Shown here: positions 10,300 to 21,352 of the stretch, one piece after another
Layout: every line of letters starts with the position of its first letter
How positions within the stretch are numbered: the first letter of the stretch is position 1
DNA from: Alentia gelatinosa
Lineage: Eukaryota; Annelida; Polychaeta; Phyllodocida; Polynoidae
Reading direction: 5' to 3'
Assembly: GCA_950022655.1 (NCBI GenBank)
Contig: OX465584.1
Coordinates: 59,398,841-59,462,840 of the forward strand
Length of the DNA stretch: 64,000 nucleotides
Position numbers and translations under genes: made by a program
The notes under the pieces: generated by a model
What the model saw: the letters and a program-made list of their open reading frames with translations, nothing else
Database searches by the model: none
Told to the model about the DNA's origin: nothing

Positions 10300-10615
10300 T
10301 AGTGTGCTGCAAATACACTTTTCCTTCTCTATCTCTGTGTTACTGGCAAAGGAGCAGCGTGCCAGTGTCTCAGTATATTAGAAGCGTGCCCAACTGACCA
10401 TGACCAATCACTCATGACCGAAATACCTGATTGACCTATTGGTGTTTGATATATTTTGATCTTAGACTCAGGCTGTTGAGGAAATGGCAAGGTGACTGGG
10501 TGCAAGTGGGTTACAGAAAATGATCCATATATACTGAATGTAACCCAAGCATATCAATTGTTATTCGTTTATAATTGCACGCTCATTCATCATTGATGAC
10601 CATGCCATTTACTCA
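10300..10615 (-). mobile_element. Family G short element (G3)
   Basis: Shares AGCGTGCCAGTGTCTC, GACCATGACCAATCACTCA and AATTGCACGCTCATTCATC with the copies at 6785, 44280 and 53036. Confidence 0.6.
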
Positions 10616-10654
10616 TAGATATGGAGTGTGTCAGTGTGCCATATTGCCCATTAT

Positions 10655-10940
10655 CTTATTCATGATATGTTTTTCCCATAGGCTCAACATTGGGATCTCA
10701 TACTCAACACCCATTGAGTATTGTGAAAGCTATACGTAATGGGTGATGATGTCACAAAGGTTAGCCAATTAGTCAGTGATTAAGGGTGGGATAAAATCTG
10801 AACTGCACTCGATCCATAGCCACTGGAAATAGGCCATTTGTCTTGGTCTACTACGTAATCTTACGCTGTTCTGCACTTCGATATTACTCCACAACCAAAC
10901 CTCAAGGCATATTTTCAGTGGCTACATATCTTGATGCAGT
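10655..10940 (+). mobile_element. Family H/E-type two-hairpin element
   Basis: The backbone CCATAGGCTCAACATTGGG is followed by GGGTGGGATAAAATC. Module 2 is a palindrome from GAACTGCACTCGATCC to GATGCAGTTCT. The basal arms match H1, but the inner arms (GCCACTGGAAATA and TATTTTCAGTGGC) differ. The leader's left end is degraded. Confidence 0.6.
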
Positions 10941-11240
10941 TCTTTCTTTTTATCTCACCTTGGTATTATTTTTCCATAGATTAAAAATTGGGAACTCGTA
11001 TCCAACGCCCATGAGTTATTTAGGAAATATATCCAATGGGGGTTATATCACAAATGTTAGCCCATCAGTCAATGTGAAGGGTGAAATGAATTCAGAAACC
11101 TATTCAAGTTTAGGATCAGAGCTCGATCCAATCTCATTTGAATAGCTACGTTATTCACGTGGCTTCGCTTTGTGAATTACTATGTGATTCAAACTCGATG
11201 GGATACGAGCTCTGACCCTAAACTTTCATAGTGTTCCTCT
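10941..11240 (+). mobile_element. Family E two-hairpin element (E1)
   Basis: Leader TTATCTCACCTTGGTA ... GGGTGAAATGAATTC, then the palindrome AAACCTATTCAAGTTTAGGG ... CCCTAAACTTTCATAG. GGTCAGAGCTCGATCC is inverted on the far side. The apical hairpin CACGTGGCTTCGCTTTGTG lies near 11155. The ORF 10843-11145 is an accidental frame here. Confidence 0.75.
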
Positions 11241-12030
11241 ATAATATGTACCATGGACATGGCCTTTTCTAATCATAGTGCTATGTATCTACAAGTCCAA
11301 GTCATGTGACTAAAATTCTTGTCACCAGATATGGAAATAGTTTAAGTGCCTCTCGAGTGAAAGTTTTCCTGTACTTGAACAGGTTGCAACAAAAGCTCCT
11401 TACAAGAAAATCGATGGCGGCTACGTGGCCTTAACTGATTCTGTCACGCCATAATGGTACGATAGCATTATCAGGACTTGTCTGCTTCTCAAGACTCACC
11501 TTCTCTAGCTACTGAACTATGTCACTGATGAAAATGGCATAATTGAGTTCTCCTAAAAGTCGGTCGGTGGTGGCCAACGACTGCACGCTGGAATCTAAAA
11601 ATCGTCGAGGGTGCAATGTATGCCTTGCTCCTGCTGCATTTGGCAGGTCCATACGGAAGGAATGGTCCTCCAAACTCCATGACCATCACCGCCGATTTCA
11701 ATCCCCTTTGATTCTGTCAGTTTTTGGAGTTATTCAGTGAAGTTATTGAGTGGTGCCCTTGTTTCATGATCTATGTGCAATTAATCTATGCCATTTTCAT
11801 CAGCCAGTGGAAAATGGCTTTCTCAGGTAACGTTTGGAGGCGACCATGTCGGATTCTGGGCTTGTCCTTTAATTTCGTCAGTGATCTTCAATTTTTTTAA
11901 AAGGAAAATTGAAAATAATGTGGGAGAAATCAGGCATACACTGCACCCTCAGGAGAGGGCCATGGGGGTTTTGTACTTAGATACAGGAAGCTGTTAAATG
12001 TATGCACTAATTAACCCTTACAAACCGGAT
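11241..12030. other. No gene recognised
   Basis: Two short + strand frames (11543-11740 and 11788-11997) have no recognised domain. No clear repeat is visible. Confidence 0.25.
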
Positions 12031-12036
12031 CATCTC

Positions 12037-12406
12037 TTAACCCTTTAAGGACGGCTGCCTGGGGCCTAGCTACTCCCATAAGGACGAGTGCTGGTGGCAG
12101 TTTGTCTGGCTAGAGGACGGCCACATAATAGTTAAAACCGATATCCAAGTTTGTAATCATGCAGTTTGATACATAATCATAAATATTTTATTTCTTTTTA
12201 ATGAAAATACTAAATGTAATGTTATATCTACATATTCTGAAGATTTCATGAATATTGCTCTATTATTTCTTTGTTAAAACATTTTTGTTAATATTGGGAC
12301 AATGATGCCTCAAGGCATCATGCGTCTTTAGTGTGGTGATGCCTCAAGGTATCATGCGTCTTTAGCACCATGATGCCTCCAGGCATCATGCGTCCTTAAA
12401 GGGTTA
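12037..12406 (-). mobile_element. Family N piggyBac-type MITE (N3), complete
   Basis: TTAA-CCCTTTAAGGAC on the left and GTCCTTAAAGGG-TTAA on the right, perfect inverted ends with TTAA on both sides. Three GATGCCT..AGGCATC palindromic units lie at the right end. Reverse orientation to N1 and N2. Confidence 0.8.
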
Positions 12407-12409
12407 ACC

Positions 12410-13470
12410 CTTTATAGACGCATGTACATCTGGGTGAGGTTCTACATATCGACCTATCCCTATATCTTACTTCAGCTAGCAAAGCACACATACCTAAGTA
12501 GAGACACCTAATGGGGTTTTTGTCATTACTGCTACATAGACTCGATCACCTTTGATCTAATTTTTTTTATTTTTTTTATTTGGGGTACTGTTAGGAGGTA
12601 CAATAATTATCCAGACACATTTATCCTCATCCGAACCCTATGCACGAACAGATTGATAAATGACTTTGGACTTATATACCTCCAATAATCTGCCCACTTA
12701 CGCTAAATCCTTGTCGTCATTGGACTAAAACATTGTAATCCACGTGAATGAGTGGAGTTAATATCCATCCTGATACACAGAGATTGATGCTATGTTGATG
12801 TTCCCCATGGCCACAGCTGCCACTTTCGCCCGAATTGTAATGTGCCATGACAGTTTTGCCATGGCAGGCTTCTGTGGCCTATGCTGTTAAAAATTTGTAC
12901 ACATTTAAAACTACCAGTAATCCATATATCTTCATATGGTCGAAAATCACGAAATGGCAGCAACTGCCCAAAAATCGAATTTAGGAAGATTATCAGTTCC
13001 TTTTACCAAGATCATCTTGACATATTAGGAGAATCATGTGCAAAATTGGGAACACTATATATATGAACTTTCTGATATTTGACAGAATCACTGGCATCAA
13101 CCAGTCCAAACCTGGTTCTGTAAGAGCAGTAAATATATATGAGTACTGCAAGTATCAACAAGAGACTCATCATTGTAAATCAGTTAGGATTAAGTAGCTA
13201 GCCAGCTAGCCAGATGACAAGCTATGCATATTTTGTGTAATCAAGCTAAGTATGGCATACTGGGCCAAATTGAAAACAGGCAGATTGCCTTTTATTTGTC
13301 CAGTCTAAATAAACTGATTTAAGAAAAAACAAAAAAAACTATGTCCTGTATCTTTTTATATTCTTTGATAATTCTTTGAAAAACTACAAAGGAACATTAA
13401 ACAGCATTATCCTGCCATGCACACAGGAATGCCATATGACATTCCCCGGCCATATCCACGGAAGCCATTG
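12410..13470. other. No gene recognised
   Basis: AT-rich sequence with no long ORF. A tiny AGCTAGCC tandem (13196-13212) and A-rich runs near 13325 are the only structure seen. Confidence 0.3.
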
Positions 13471-13476
13471 TCTTAT

Positions 13477-14330
13477 ATCACCCCTGGTACAAGTTTAGCC
13501 ATAGGAATAACATTAGAAAAAATACTCAATGATCACCCCCGTAAAGTGGCAATACTATGCCGCAGATGTTGCGGAGTGAATATGAGATGATGTCATGTAC
13601 TATGAACCAACTGGATTTGAAAAGTAATTTGAATTATTCTGATACTGTGATGCTATTTAATGTCAGTGAAAGGGGTGAGATAAATCCAGAACCGCACTCG
13701 AATCTTAAAATACACAATACTCCACACATAATCATCACTCGGCTTTGCCTCAATAACAGTCGCGGTCCATCCAAACTTATGGAGTACTTAAGGGAAACTA
13801 GTTAACCTAATTGGGATGAGTCCTCGTCCCGCGTTACTTTAGCGAAAGTAACAAGGGACGAGGACCCATCCCTACTAGGTTAACAAGTTTCACTTGTACT
13901 ATACACCTCTAAATATCTGTAAATATTTAAAAACTCGCAAAAATGTTTCAATGTTTAAGTGCTAAAGAAAGTCTTCTGGGCAGGCGGAAGTGACTTTCTG
14001 CTATGCGACTTTTTCACAATGTTCATAGCCACGGTTTCGTAAATGAAATTCAAACTATTAGAAAATTCTTTTCTTTGGGAATGATAGTGTCATAATATCA
14101 TTCATAAATTTCCTGTATTTTTATTTTTTTTCCAGATATGGTATTTCCGATAATACACATACTCACGTTTCAAATTAAGTGTTCAAAGTGTGGTGGTATG
14201 GCGCCATACCGGCACAGTATAGTGGTATGCCTCAACTACCACTTGGATAGCAGAGGTTGGTATTTGGAGTATTTTGGGGCATAGGTGTATAGTACTGTGT
14301 ATTCATACTATTCTCGATGCAGTTCTATGT
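13477..14330 (+). mobile_element. Family H two-hairpin element (H2), split by an insertion
   Basis: A close relative of H1: TATCACCCCTGGTACAAG, CCATAGGAATAACATTAG, AGGGGTGAGATAAATCC, CGCACTCGAATC and the apex CACTCGGCTTTGCCTC. The right arm breaks at 13788 and resumes at about 14297 (TTCTCGATGCAGTTCT). The 82-aa frame 13557-13805 is not a gene. Confidence 0.7.
13789..14296 (-). mobile_element. Two-hairpin element inserted in H2
   Basis: AGTACT occurs at both junctions (13783-13788, 14291-14296). The insert starts with a palindrome (AACTAGTTAACCTA ... TAGGTTAACAAGTT, apex GTTACTTTAGCGAAAGTAAC). It continues with a module closed by TACTATACACCTCT at 13896 and GCATAGGTGTATAGTA at the right. Its reverse strand resembles the family D leader TACTATATACCCATGCC. 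Confidence 0.6.
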
Positions 14331-14339
14331 AAAATGTAA

Positions 14340-14915
14340 TATATTTACAAGAATACAATATGGCAATGCCTGCCAGAAAAGGGTTCACAGCAGCTCAGTG
14401 AGGATGGCAGGTAAGTGTACAGTAAATACCTGAGAATGTTCTGGATGGTACCCACAGCAATGCCATATTTTTTTTTTATTTTTTTTTTTATTAAGCAGAA
14501 TATTTCACGGGCAGTCTGCTACAATAGCAGGTCTTGTATGCCTCGGGTTTTACAAATATACTCTTCGTACATAAACTAAGTTAGTTAGAGTGCAGTAAGT
14601 ACTCTTCATAAATGGAATACATCGATAGTATATGTATAATGAAAAATGAGGAATGGGATGTGATGGGGTTCATCTTAGTTCACATGGGCTACCTAACACA
14701 ATTGATCGCTATACTGCAGCGCACCATACAACTTTGAACAATTATGAATACAAACACAAATTCTGATACTACTACTACTAATACTAATACAAGCAGTATC
14801 CAATATTCCAGAAATATTACAAAAATACTTACAACCAGTCTAGGGACTCTGATCCCAAACCTTGCTCCGTGCTCTGACATACTTTTTATACATATGACCT
14901 TCTCTAGCTTTATCC
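14340..14915. other. No gene; short ACT/AATACT microsatellite at about 14765-14795
   Basis: A T-rich run lies at 14468-14495 and a short trinucleotide tract is read in both of the overlapping ORFs (14689-14944). No gene evidence. Confidence 0.35.
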
Positions 14916-15335
14916 TACCTCTAATAAAAATCTCCATAGGTTAAATATTGGCCGACCGTATTCGGGCGAGTATGCAGAAAAATGAAATTTATCGCTCTAG
15001 TGGGATACATTTGTGAAACATGTCATGTGAAAAATGACCAATGAGTGAGCAAGACAAGAGTGATATTGACAGTATCAACAACCACACATTATGGAGTGTC
15101 ATGCAATTTTCACTGGATCTCGGTGAGTTTTATGTTTTTTCGTAATATTCTGAAGTAATATAGACGGGGTAGGATAAATTCTAAACCAAACTCGTGTTAG
15201 TCGAGTCTTGTTTATTGCACTCCGGCAAGGTCTGCTCCTCACTGCACTTGGCTTTGCCTCGCGCAGTAATACATGACCTTGCCGTCGTGCGATAAGCAAC
15301 AACTCGACTCTTGTTTGGTTTCTCCTAAGTACCCA
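14916..15335 (+). mobile_element. Family F-type two-hairpin element (F6)
   Basis: Leader TATCCTACCTCTAATAAAAA, CCATAGGTTAAATATTGG, closing GGGGTAGGATAAATTC at 15163. Then the palindrome AAACCAAACTCGTGTTAGTC ... GACTCTTGTTTGGTTT, apex CACTTGGCTTTGCCTCGCG. Confidence 0.7.
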
Positions 15336-15364
15336 TGGCAGTCAATGCCATATGGCATTCTACA

Positions 15365-15580
15365 GCTTTATTACCCACCGATTATGGAGTCTCCATAGGA
15401 AATGTATAGGACACCTGGAAACAGCTACCCGGAGATTCTCATGTCAGAATCTCCTGCAGGAGATTCCGGAAAAATAGTCCTGTCCATAATGTGGTCAAAT
15501 CATCATGTACTTTGAAATAAGTTTTTTGAATCGGAGATTACGGCCACTCTTACACAAAACCAGTCATTATTGTGTATGTA
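15365..15580 (+). mobile_element. Family K/J-type element, partial (K5)
   Basis: Leader TTATTACCCACCGATTATGG and CTCCATAGGAAATGTATAGG. GGAGATTC words are palindromic in the leader and recur as CGGAGATTACGGCC near 15534. The second hairpin is incomplete (ends CAGTCATTATTGTG). Confidence 0.5.
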
Positions 15581-16084
15581 TCTACGGGAATACAATACGG
15601 CAATTCCTGCCATAGAAGGGTTAACAGATGCTAAGTAAGGATGGCAATTAAGTGTACAGATAAAAACCTGAGAGTGTTCTGAATGGTAGATGGTGACAAG
15701 ATGTACCTGGATGTATGTCAGCGTGGGAGGGATGATTACCAAAGCCTGCTTGGAATGCTGCCAAGTACTAATATTGTAGCTGCTTTATAACAGAAGTCAT
15801 TCGGTACAAAGATAGACTTGAGAGACACCAAGACTGCTGTTAGGATTATTAACAAAAGCACACATTTCTTATTTTGAAGAGGGACATTGAAATTAGAGAA
15901 AGGTGTACTATGTTTCTATCTATGGGTAAATTTGGCAAACTTGAGAATAATTCCAGGTGGCTATTCTTTGAGAATATTGTGTAATTTGAGTTTATTGTGT
16001 GACCTATGGAATATGAACTTGACCAAAAGTAGAAATTAAAAAGCTAAAAGAATATAGCATCAAAGATGGCTGGATATTCCTATG
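15581..16084. other. No gene recognised
   Basis: Bases 15583-15690 resemble 14340-14450 (ACGGGAATACAATACGGCAAT..., GAATGTTCT), a small diverged repeat pair. Nothing else. Confidence 0.3.
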
Positions 16085-16300
16085 TAGTATTGTGAAGGGA
16101 AAAAAATGATGATATCATAATCGATAGAAAATCAGTCAGTAATATGGGTGAGACAAATCTGACCACACTCTATCTAAAAAATATACAATTCACTATGGTT
16201 TGCCTACGGAGTCTGACTCTGCCTTGCCTGGCAATTACTCTGCAACCCAAACTTGTGGCATATTTTCAGTGGCTACGGATCTTGATGCAGTTCCATTTTA
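16085..16300 (+). mobile_element. Family H-type element, 5' reduced (H3)
   Basis: A leader remnant GGGTGAGACAAATCTG precedes a palindrome ending TATTTTCAGTGGCTACGG and GATGCAGTTCC, as at 10800-10940. The apex is degraded (GACTCTGCCTTGCCTGG). Confidence 0.5.
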
Positions 16301-16344
16301 CTAGTTCACAGGCCTATCACAGACAACTATTGTCAATTGGCTAA

Positions 16345-16651
16345 AGCCCAATGCCCATCTACCGATTTCGGAACATTCATGTACCTTTGTCGGCGACAAA
16401 CGGACGGCAATTTGTCTCAGCCAGGGCATCCTAACGGAGTCGGCCGTAGTCGGTAGATGTAGGACAGCTAGGCAAGGGTGATCCATTGATTAGTAGACTG
16501 ATTTGCTTAGGACTAAAACCCACCAACCACTCTCCTCAATGTCCGTTGGTTAAGCGAAGGGTTACATAATTTGCCTGTGACAAGTTCACCGACTCCTATA
16601 CGATTTGCGAGCTAATCGTTCAACCCTTAATCGGTAGATGGGCATTGGACT
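16345..16651. mobile_element. Family B Harbinger-type MITE (B1)
   Basis: The end AGCCCAATGCCCATCTACCG is mirrored by CGGTAGATGGGCATTGGACT. TAA and TTA flank the ends. The interior matches B2-B6 but is reversed. Confidence 0.75.
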
Positions 16652-17016
16652 TTAGATGAGGATATAGACCAATGTCCCCAATGAACAAAAGACGAGTAGT
16701 CTATCTATTTGATATTATAAGACGATACATATTTATAAATGTCTTCCAGCCACGGTTTTATTTTTAATCCATCTATGAGACACCTTGTTGCCCTTAATCA
16801 TTAGTAGAGAAAACTTTGATAAACCAAACTCCCTTGATGACTGAATCCATATGGGGCCTGATGCTAAATGATGATTAGGAGTACAGTAAATGTAGTCAGA
16901 ATAGTCCAACTCTGGTATCTATATAAAAGATGTTCTTCATCCTTTATTACCATGTATATATGTTTGTATAATTGTGTCATGTATATGTTATTCAGATGGA
17001 TTGTTATTAATACTAA
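16652..17016. other. No gene recognised
   Basis: Spacer between B1 and B2. Nothing supported. Confidence 0.3.
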
Positions 17017-17324
17017 AGCCGGATGCCCATCTACCGATTTAGGGTTGAACGATTAGTTCCCAAATCGTATAGGAGTCGGTCACCTTGTCGCAGGCAAATT
17101 ACGTAACCCCTCGCTCGATCCGCACACTGATAAAATCGGTGTATGGTCCACCAATCGCTGGGGGAGGGCAAAAACAAAAGAAACTGAGTGTTCACTAATC
17201 GCTGGGTAGCATTGCCTAGCTGTCCTACATCTACCGACTCTGTTAGGATGGGTCGGCTGAGACAAATTACCCTCCGTTTGTCGCCGACAAACGTACATAA
17301 ATGTTCCGAAATCGGTATTGGGCT
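17017..17324. mobile_element. Family B MITE (B2)
   Basis: AGCCGGATGCCCATCTACCG ... AAATCGGTATTGGGCT, with the interior shared with 19233, 27539 and 42268 (GTCGGTCACCTTGTCGC, TCCGTTTGTCGCCGACAAAC). The ORFs 17080-17346 and 17188-17430 lie inside it. Confidence 0.8.
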
Positions 17325-17640
17325 TTATAGAACAACATGTTGTCAACTTGTGGAAGAAAAATCATGTACTCAACTGTTTATTTTTGGGATGTTGGAAGAG
17401 CGAGGTTATGTACCATCGAATCACTTCTAAATTTTGAAAAAATGAAACATAGAAAATATATAAGCTGAGAAAAGGGATGAATTTAATTACATTCATAATC
17501 AATTGACCACAAACAAACAACTCCGGAAGTCTCAATTATATCAACATTTATTACCACCTACAACATGATGGAAATCTTATCTACAAACCATCTACAATAC
17601 ACTATATGTATTAAACAACTCACATAGTATTTATCCTTAA
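17325..17640. other. No gene or clear repeat
   Basis: AT-rich spacer. Nothing supported. Confidence 0.3.
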
Positions 17641-17770
17641 ACAAGTGAATTTAATGACTCAATGCCTACCTCAGTAGAATGACCAGAGATAGAATAACCT
17701 TGATAAAGACTATGTTATAGTCGAAACGTCGGTTCATCAATAAACACCATAAAATCAAGTTGACTGCCTC
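17641..17770 (+). mobile_element. Penelope-like / hammerhead-core-like fragment, copy 3
   Basis: TTGATAAA, stem GACTAT..ATAGTC, then GAAACGTC at 17723-17730, followed by CATCAATAAA. The arrangement recalls hammerhead cores of Penelope-like terminal repeats, with TTGATAA in place of CUGAUGA, so catalysis is doubtful. Different sequence from the copies at 3531 and 4218. Confidence 0.35.
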
Positions 17771-18002
17771 TTGGTTGTACTGTCTACCAACTTTACTGTT
17801 CATATATCAACATTTATTAGGGTCTTAATACCCCTTCATGAGGTGTACTGTATCTGGAGAAATCCTGAAGATTGGAGGGCAAAAGGTGTACAGTGTAATG
17901 ACAGTTATGACGTCATACTCCAGGATGCACCAACTTAATTCCCAGACGAGTGGTTCCTGATTCTGTGTGGTACTCCTTGTTGACCTATTTATCTCCCCTT
18001 CA

Positions 18003-18375
18003 TTAACCCTTTAAGGGCGAATGATGCCTTGAGGCATCCTCCAGTCTAGGGCGAATGATGCCTTGAGGCATCATCCAGGCCAGGGTAAATGATGCCTTGA
18101 GTCATCATTTCTCAAAAATCTACAAAATCGTCGGTTTTTTTAAACAATGGAGGAAAATCAATGAAATTTTCCCAGAATGTATGTATAATATCATTATTAG
18201 TATTTCTATTCAAAAGAAATAAAATATTTAAGATTATATATCATATCACATGATTAAATAATTGAATTATGGGTTTTAACTACTGTGTGCCCGTCCCCTA
18301 GCGGTATAGAGTGCCCACCAGCACCCGTCCTCCAGGCAGTTGCTTGGCCACAGGCACCCGTCCTTAAAGGGTTAA
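18003..18375 (+). mobile_element. Family N piggyBac-type MITE (N2), complete
   Basis: TTAACCCTTTAAGGGCG on the left, CGTCCTTAAAGGGTTAA on the right, TTAA at both sides. Three GATGCCTTGAGGCATC-like units lie at the left, and the interior is nearly identical to N1. The ORF from 18285 is a by-product. Confidence 0.85.
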
Positions 18376-18448
18376 CAACACCTGTAATTAAGAACTGCAC
18401 CTGTTATCACGAGGTCACAAACTCATCAGGTGTCAATATATATGGGTC

Positions 18449-18782
18449 TTGTCATCTACAAGCATCTTTAATTACTAATGACTTTTGCACACGCCCCGTG
18501 AGAGTACCAATAGAGACTAATGATACTTTTTGCACTCATGTAAAGTCGGTCAGGGATTGCATGGAAATGTAGGTGTGCATAAAATCGTTTGGTTTCTTTC
18601 TTCGCTTTTGAAGATTTGTCATCTACAAGCATTTTTAATTACTAATGACGTTTGCACACGGCCCCATGAGAATACCAATAAAAGATAATGATATTTCTTT
18701 GCACTCATGTAAAGTCGGTCAGTGGTGGCATGGAAATGCAGGTGTGCATAAAATACTTTGGTTTCTTTCTTCATTTTTCAAG
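18449..18782 (+). repeat. Tandem duplication, 167-bp unit x2
   Basis: TGTCATCTACAAGCAT, ATTACTAATGAC, GCACTCATGTAAAGTCGGTC and GGTTTCTTTCTTC recur at a 167-bp offset with scattered differences. No coding role is seen. Confidence 0.85.
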
Positions 18783-19232
18783 GTTTTTAGTTCGCCTTCG
18801 ATCATAATCGGTCTTCCAAGCAGAACATGGGTAGCTTAGTACAACAGTGTAGCTTAACAAATTTACATATTTTGATGATAGATATTCGAGCAATGTTCCA
18901 AATAATCGTGATAATTAACCAACTTATTTTATGGTGATTTAGACTCTACCAATACTAAAATAAGCATGTTTGTATCTTGCGACATATTTACAAGATAATC
19001 TTGTTGAAATTCAAGGCATATTTGTCGCACCATGTACATGATCAAATATCATAGGTATAAATGAATGTACAAAATGAAATTACTGCATCGTTAGTTTACA
19101 ATGTTCTGAGGTTAAACTGTGCTACTTTGTGGTTGTTTACCGATTGATTTTTGGAACTGTGACCTACACATGATCAGTATCAAGAAAATCAACCCATGAT
19201 GAATTATATTTTATCGATTAGGCTTAGGGTAC
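18783..19232. other. No gene recognised
   Basis: Nothing supported in this AT-rich spacer. Confidence 0.3.
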
Positions 19233-19548
19233 AGCCGGATGCCCAACTACCGATTTAGGGTTGAACGATTAGTTCCCAAATCGTATAGCAGTCGGTCACC
19301 TTGTCGCAGGCAAATTACGTAACCCCTCGCTCAACCCGCACACTGATAAAATCGGTGTATGGTCCACTAATCGCTGGGGGAGGTCAAAAACCAAAGAAAC
19401 CGAGTGTTCACTAATCGCTGGATAGCCTTGCCTAGCTGTCCTACATCTACCGACTCCGTCAGGATGGCTTGGCTGAGACAAATTACCCTCCGTTTGTCGC
19501 CGACAAACGTACATAAATGTTCCGAAATCGGTAGATGGGCATTGGGCT
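19233..19548. mobile_element. Family B MITE (B3)
   Basis: AGCCGGATGCCCAACTACCG ... CGGTAGATGGGCATTGGGCT. The right flank is TTA. The left flank TAC is a mutated TWA. The 125-aa frame 19296-19673 crosses it and is not a gene. Confidence 0.8.
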
Positions 19549-19639
19549 TTAGGGTTGGGTAGGGTTGCACCCCATATCGTAATGTCTTTCGTAGTGCATC
19601 GGGAGCTCAGTGGAAACCGGCCCGTAGAAGGAAACTCAC

Positions 19640-19760
19640 AAGATGAAAATAACTTGGTCCGAACTAACTCCATCGAGTTTGACCGCAGAGTAATTCACGA
19701 AGCGAAGCTGAGTGATCTTGCATTGGAAGTGCTGAAATGCCGGTCGAAGGTTTTTAAGTA
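19640..19760. repeat. Hairpin remnant with CACGAAGCGAAGCTGAGTGA apex
   Basis: The sequence around 19694 matches the apical motif of the two-hairpin families (compare 8212). Arms are no longer clearly paired. Confidence 0.3.
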
Positions 19761-20353
19761 ATCGGCCAATGGGAAGGGTCTTTAAGGATTTTTGTGGTAT
19801 ATATATTCACCTCCTAGTTGGTAAGTTCCCCCATTTACTCATTCTTTTCTTCTTTCCTTTTCTATATGCCATCAGAGGGATGTGTGCAAAAGAGGATGCT
19901 ACAGTGAAATATGATACCAGTTCTTGGGATAATAACTTTCTGAACTGCCTCAAAAAATGTCCAATTATTCGGCAATTATTCACAAAACAGGTTAATCGTT
20001 GGTTCTGTCTATGAATCACTTTTTCCACAGCATTAGACATATATCAAGGCATGTGCAAACCCCACCCCGATAGGTAGGGCTACATCTATATCCCTTGGTT
20101 TTGAATCTAAACCTTTTTAATTTACCTTTGCATCACTTCTTATGCCCCGATTTGCAAAAAAAAACAATATTATCCGGGCAGCTTGTAGAACATACTCCTT
20201 TTTTTAAATAATTGTTATTGGAGAAAATAGTTCATATATATGATACATGATTTTCAGCCGATCCCATCAAGGGGTGGGAGCACACAGAGAAACAGAAAAG
20301 GTACATACAGTTTTCCATACAGTGGTATAAATTAAACCCATAAGAATTGTTAA
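19761..20353. other. No gene recognised
   Basis: Overlapping frames 19769-20014 (+) and 19807-20040 (-) have no domain. Nothing else supported. Confidence 0.25.
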
Positions 20354-20650
20354 AGGCCTATTTCCATTGGCCGACGAAAAGGGTGTAGATCTTTTGAGTT
20401 ACCCAGAAAGTCTGTCGGTAGTGCCACTCACTGTGCGTCTATATAGAAGGGTAGTAGATTTCATTCAGCCACCAACCTTTCACTCAGTGGTGGATGGTGC
20501 CACATTGCATAATCTAAACAGAAAAATTGTGGGTCATTTCACGAGCTGGGTCGTTTCCATTGACCGATTTTGGGTCAGCAGTGCTAAAGGTCCGTCGGTG
20601 GTTCCTGACTGTAGATCGGTGACGGGAGATCGGCCAATGGAAACGGGCTT
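20354..20650. mobile_element. Family C MITE (C1)
   Basis: AGGCCTATTTCCATTGGCCG on the left and CGGCCAATGGAAACGGGCT on the right, with the interior shared with 46504 and 62744 (AGTGGTGGATGGTGCC, CACGAGCTGGGTCGTTTCC). The 115-aa frame is internal. Confidence 0.8.
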
Positions 20651-20768
20651 TAAGACAACCTTAAACGCTCACAAACGAACTATTATCATGGAAATAAACA
20701 AACAGCTAGGTTAATGCCCTACACTACTCTAGGATGCATAAAAATACAAGAAGTTCACTAAGGGAAAA

Positions 20769-21172
20769 CGCTGTGATGCCTGGAGCCATTCCTGGGCATA
20801 GTACGCTGTGATGCCTGGAGGCATTCCTGGGCATAGTACGCTGTGATGCCTGGAGGCATTCCCGGGCATAGTACGCTGTGATGCCTGGAGGCATTCATGG
20901 GCATAGTACGCTGTGATGCTTCGAGGCATTCCCGGGCATAGTACGCTGTGATGCTTCGAGGCATTCCTGGGCATAGTACGCTGTGATGCCTGGAGGCATT
21001 CCTGGGCATAGCACGCTGTGATGCCTGGAGGCATTCCTTGGCATAGTATGCTGTGATGCTTGGAGGCATTCCAGGGCATAGTACGCTGTGATGCCTGGAG
21101 GCATTCCCGGGCATAGTACGCTATGATGCCTAGAGGCATTCCCGGGCGTAGTACGCTGTGATGCCTTGGTTA
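20769..21172 (+). repeat. 35-bp tandem array, about 12 units
   Basis: The unit contains ATGCCTGGAGGCATTCC-like palindromes followed by GGGCATAGTACGCTGTG. ATGC starts recur every 35 bases from 20776 to 21161. The unit is related to the GATGCC..GGCATC motif of family N. The minus-strand frames of 69-136 aa are read-through of the array; since 35 is not a multiple of 3, all three frames share the same repeated words. Confidence 0.9.
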
Positions 21173-21284
21173 ATCACTTCTAAAATCAAATAATTGCTAT
21201 TCTCTAATGAAATGATGCGAATATATTAATGATATTTTCCCAACCCATGTAAAACTATATCATAGTTAATATTATTTCTTTCAT

Positions 21285-21352
21285 TTAACCCTTTGGCTAC
21301 GCTATGATGCCTGGATGCATTCCCGGGTAAAGTACGCTGTGATGCCTGGAGG
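21285..21352 (+). mobile_element. Family N-like left end fragment
   Basis: TTAACCCTTTGGCTACG followed by two GATGCCTGGA-type units, like the start of N2 but truncated at the LINE fragment junction. Confidence 0.5.

Noticed and set aside
20729..21139. 136-aa, 118-aa and 69-aa minus-strand ORFs with repeated HHS/QECLQAS words
   Set aside because: They are three-frame translations of the 35-bp tandem array, with no other coding support.
20769..21172. Possible CRISPR array because of regular 35-bp spacing
   Set aside because: There are no unique spacers. The whole unit repeats, each unit is palindromic, and the context is eukaryotic.
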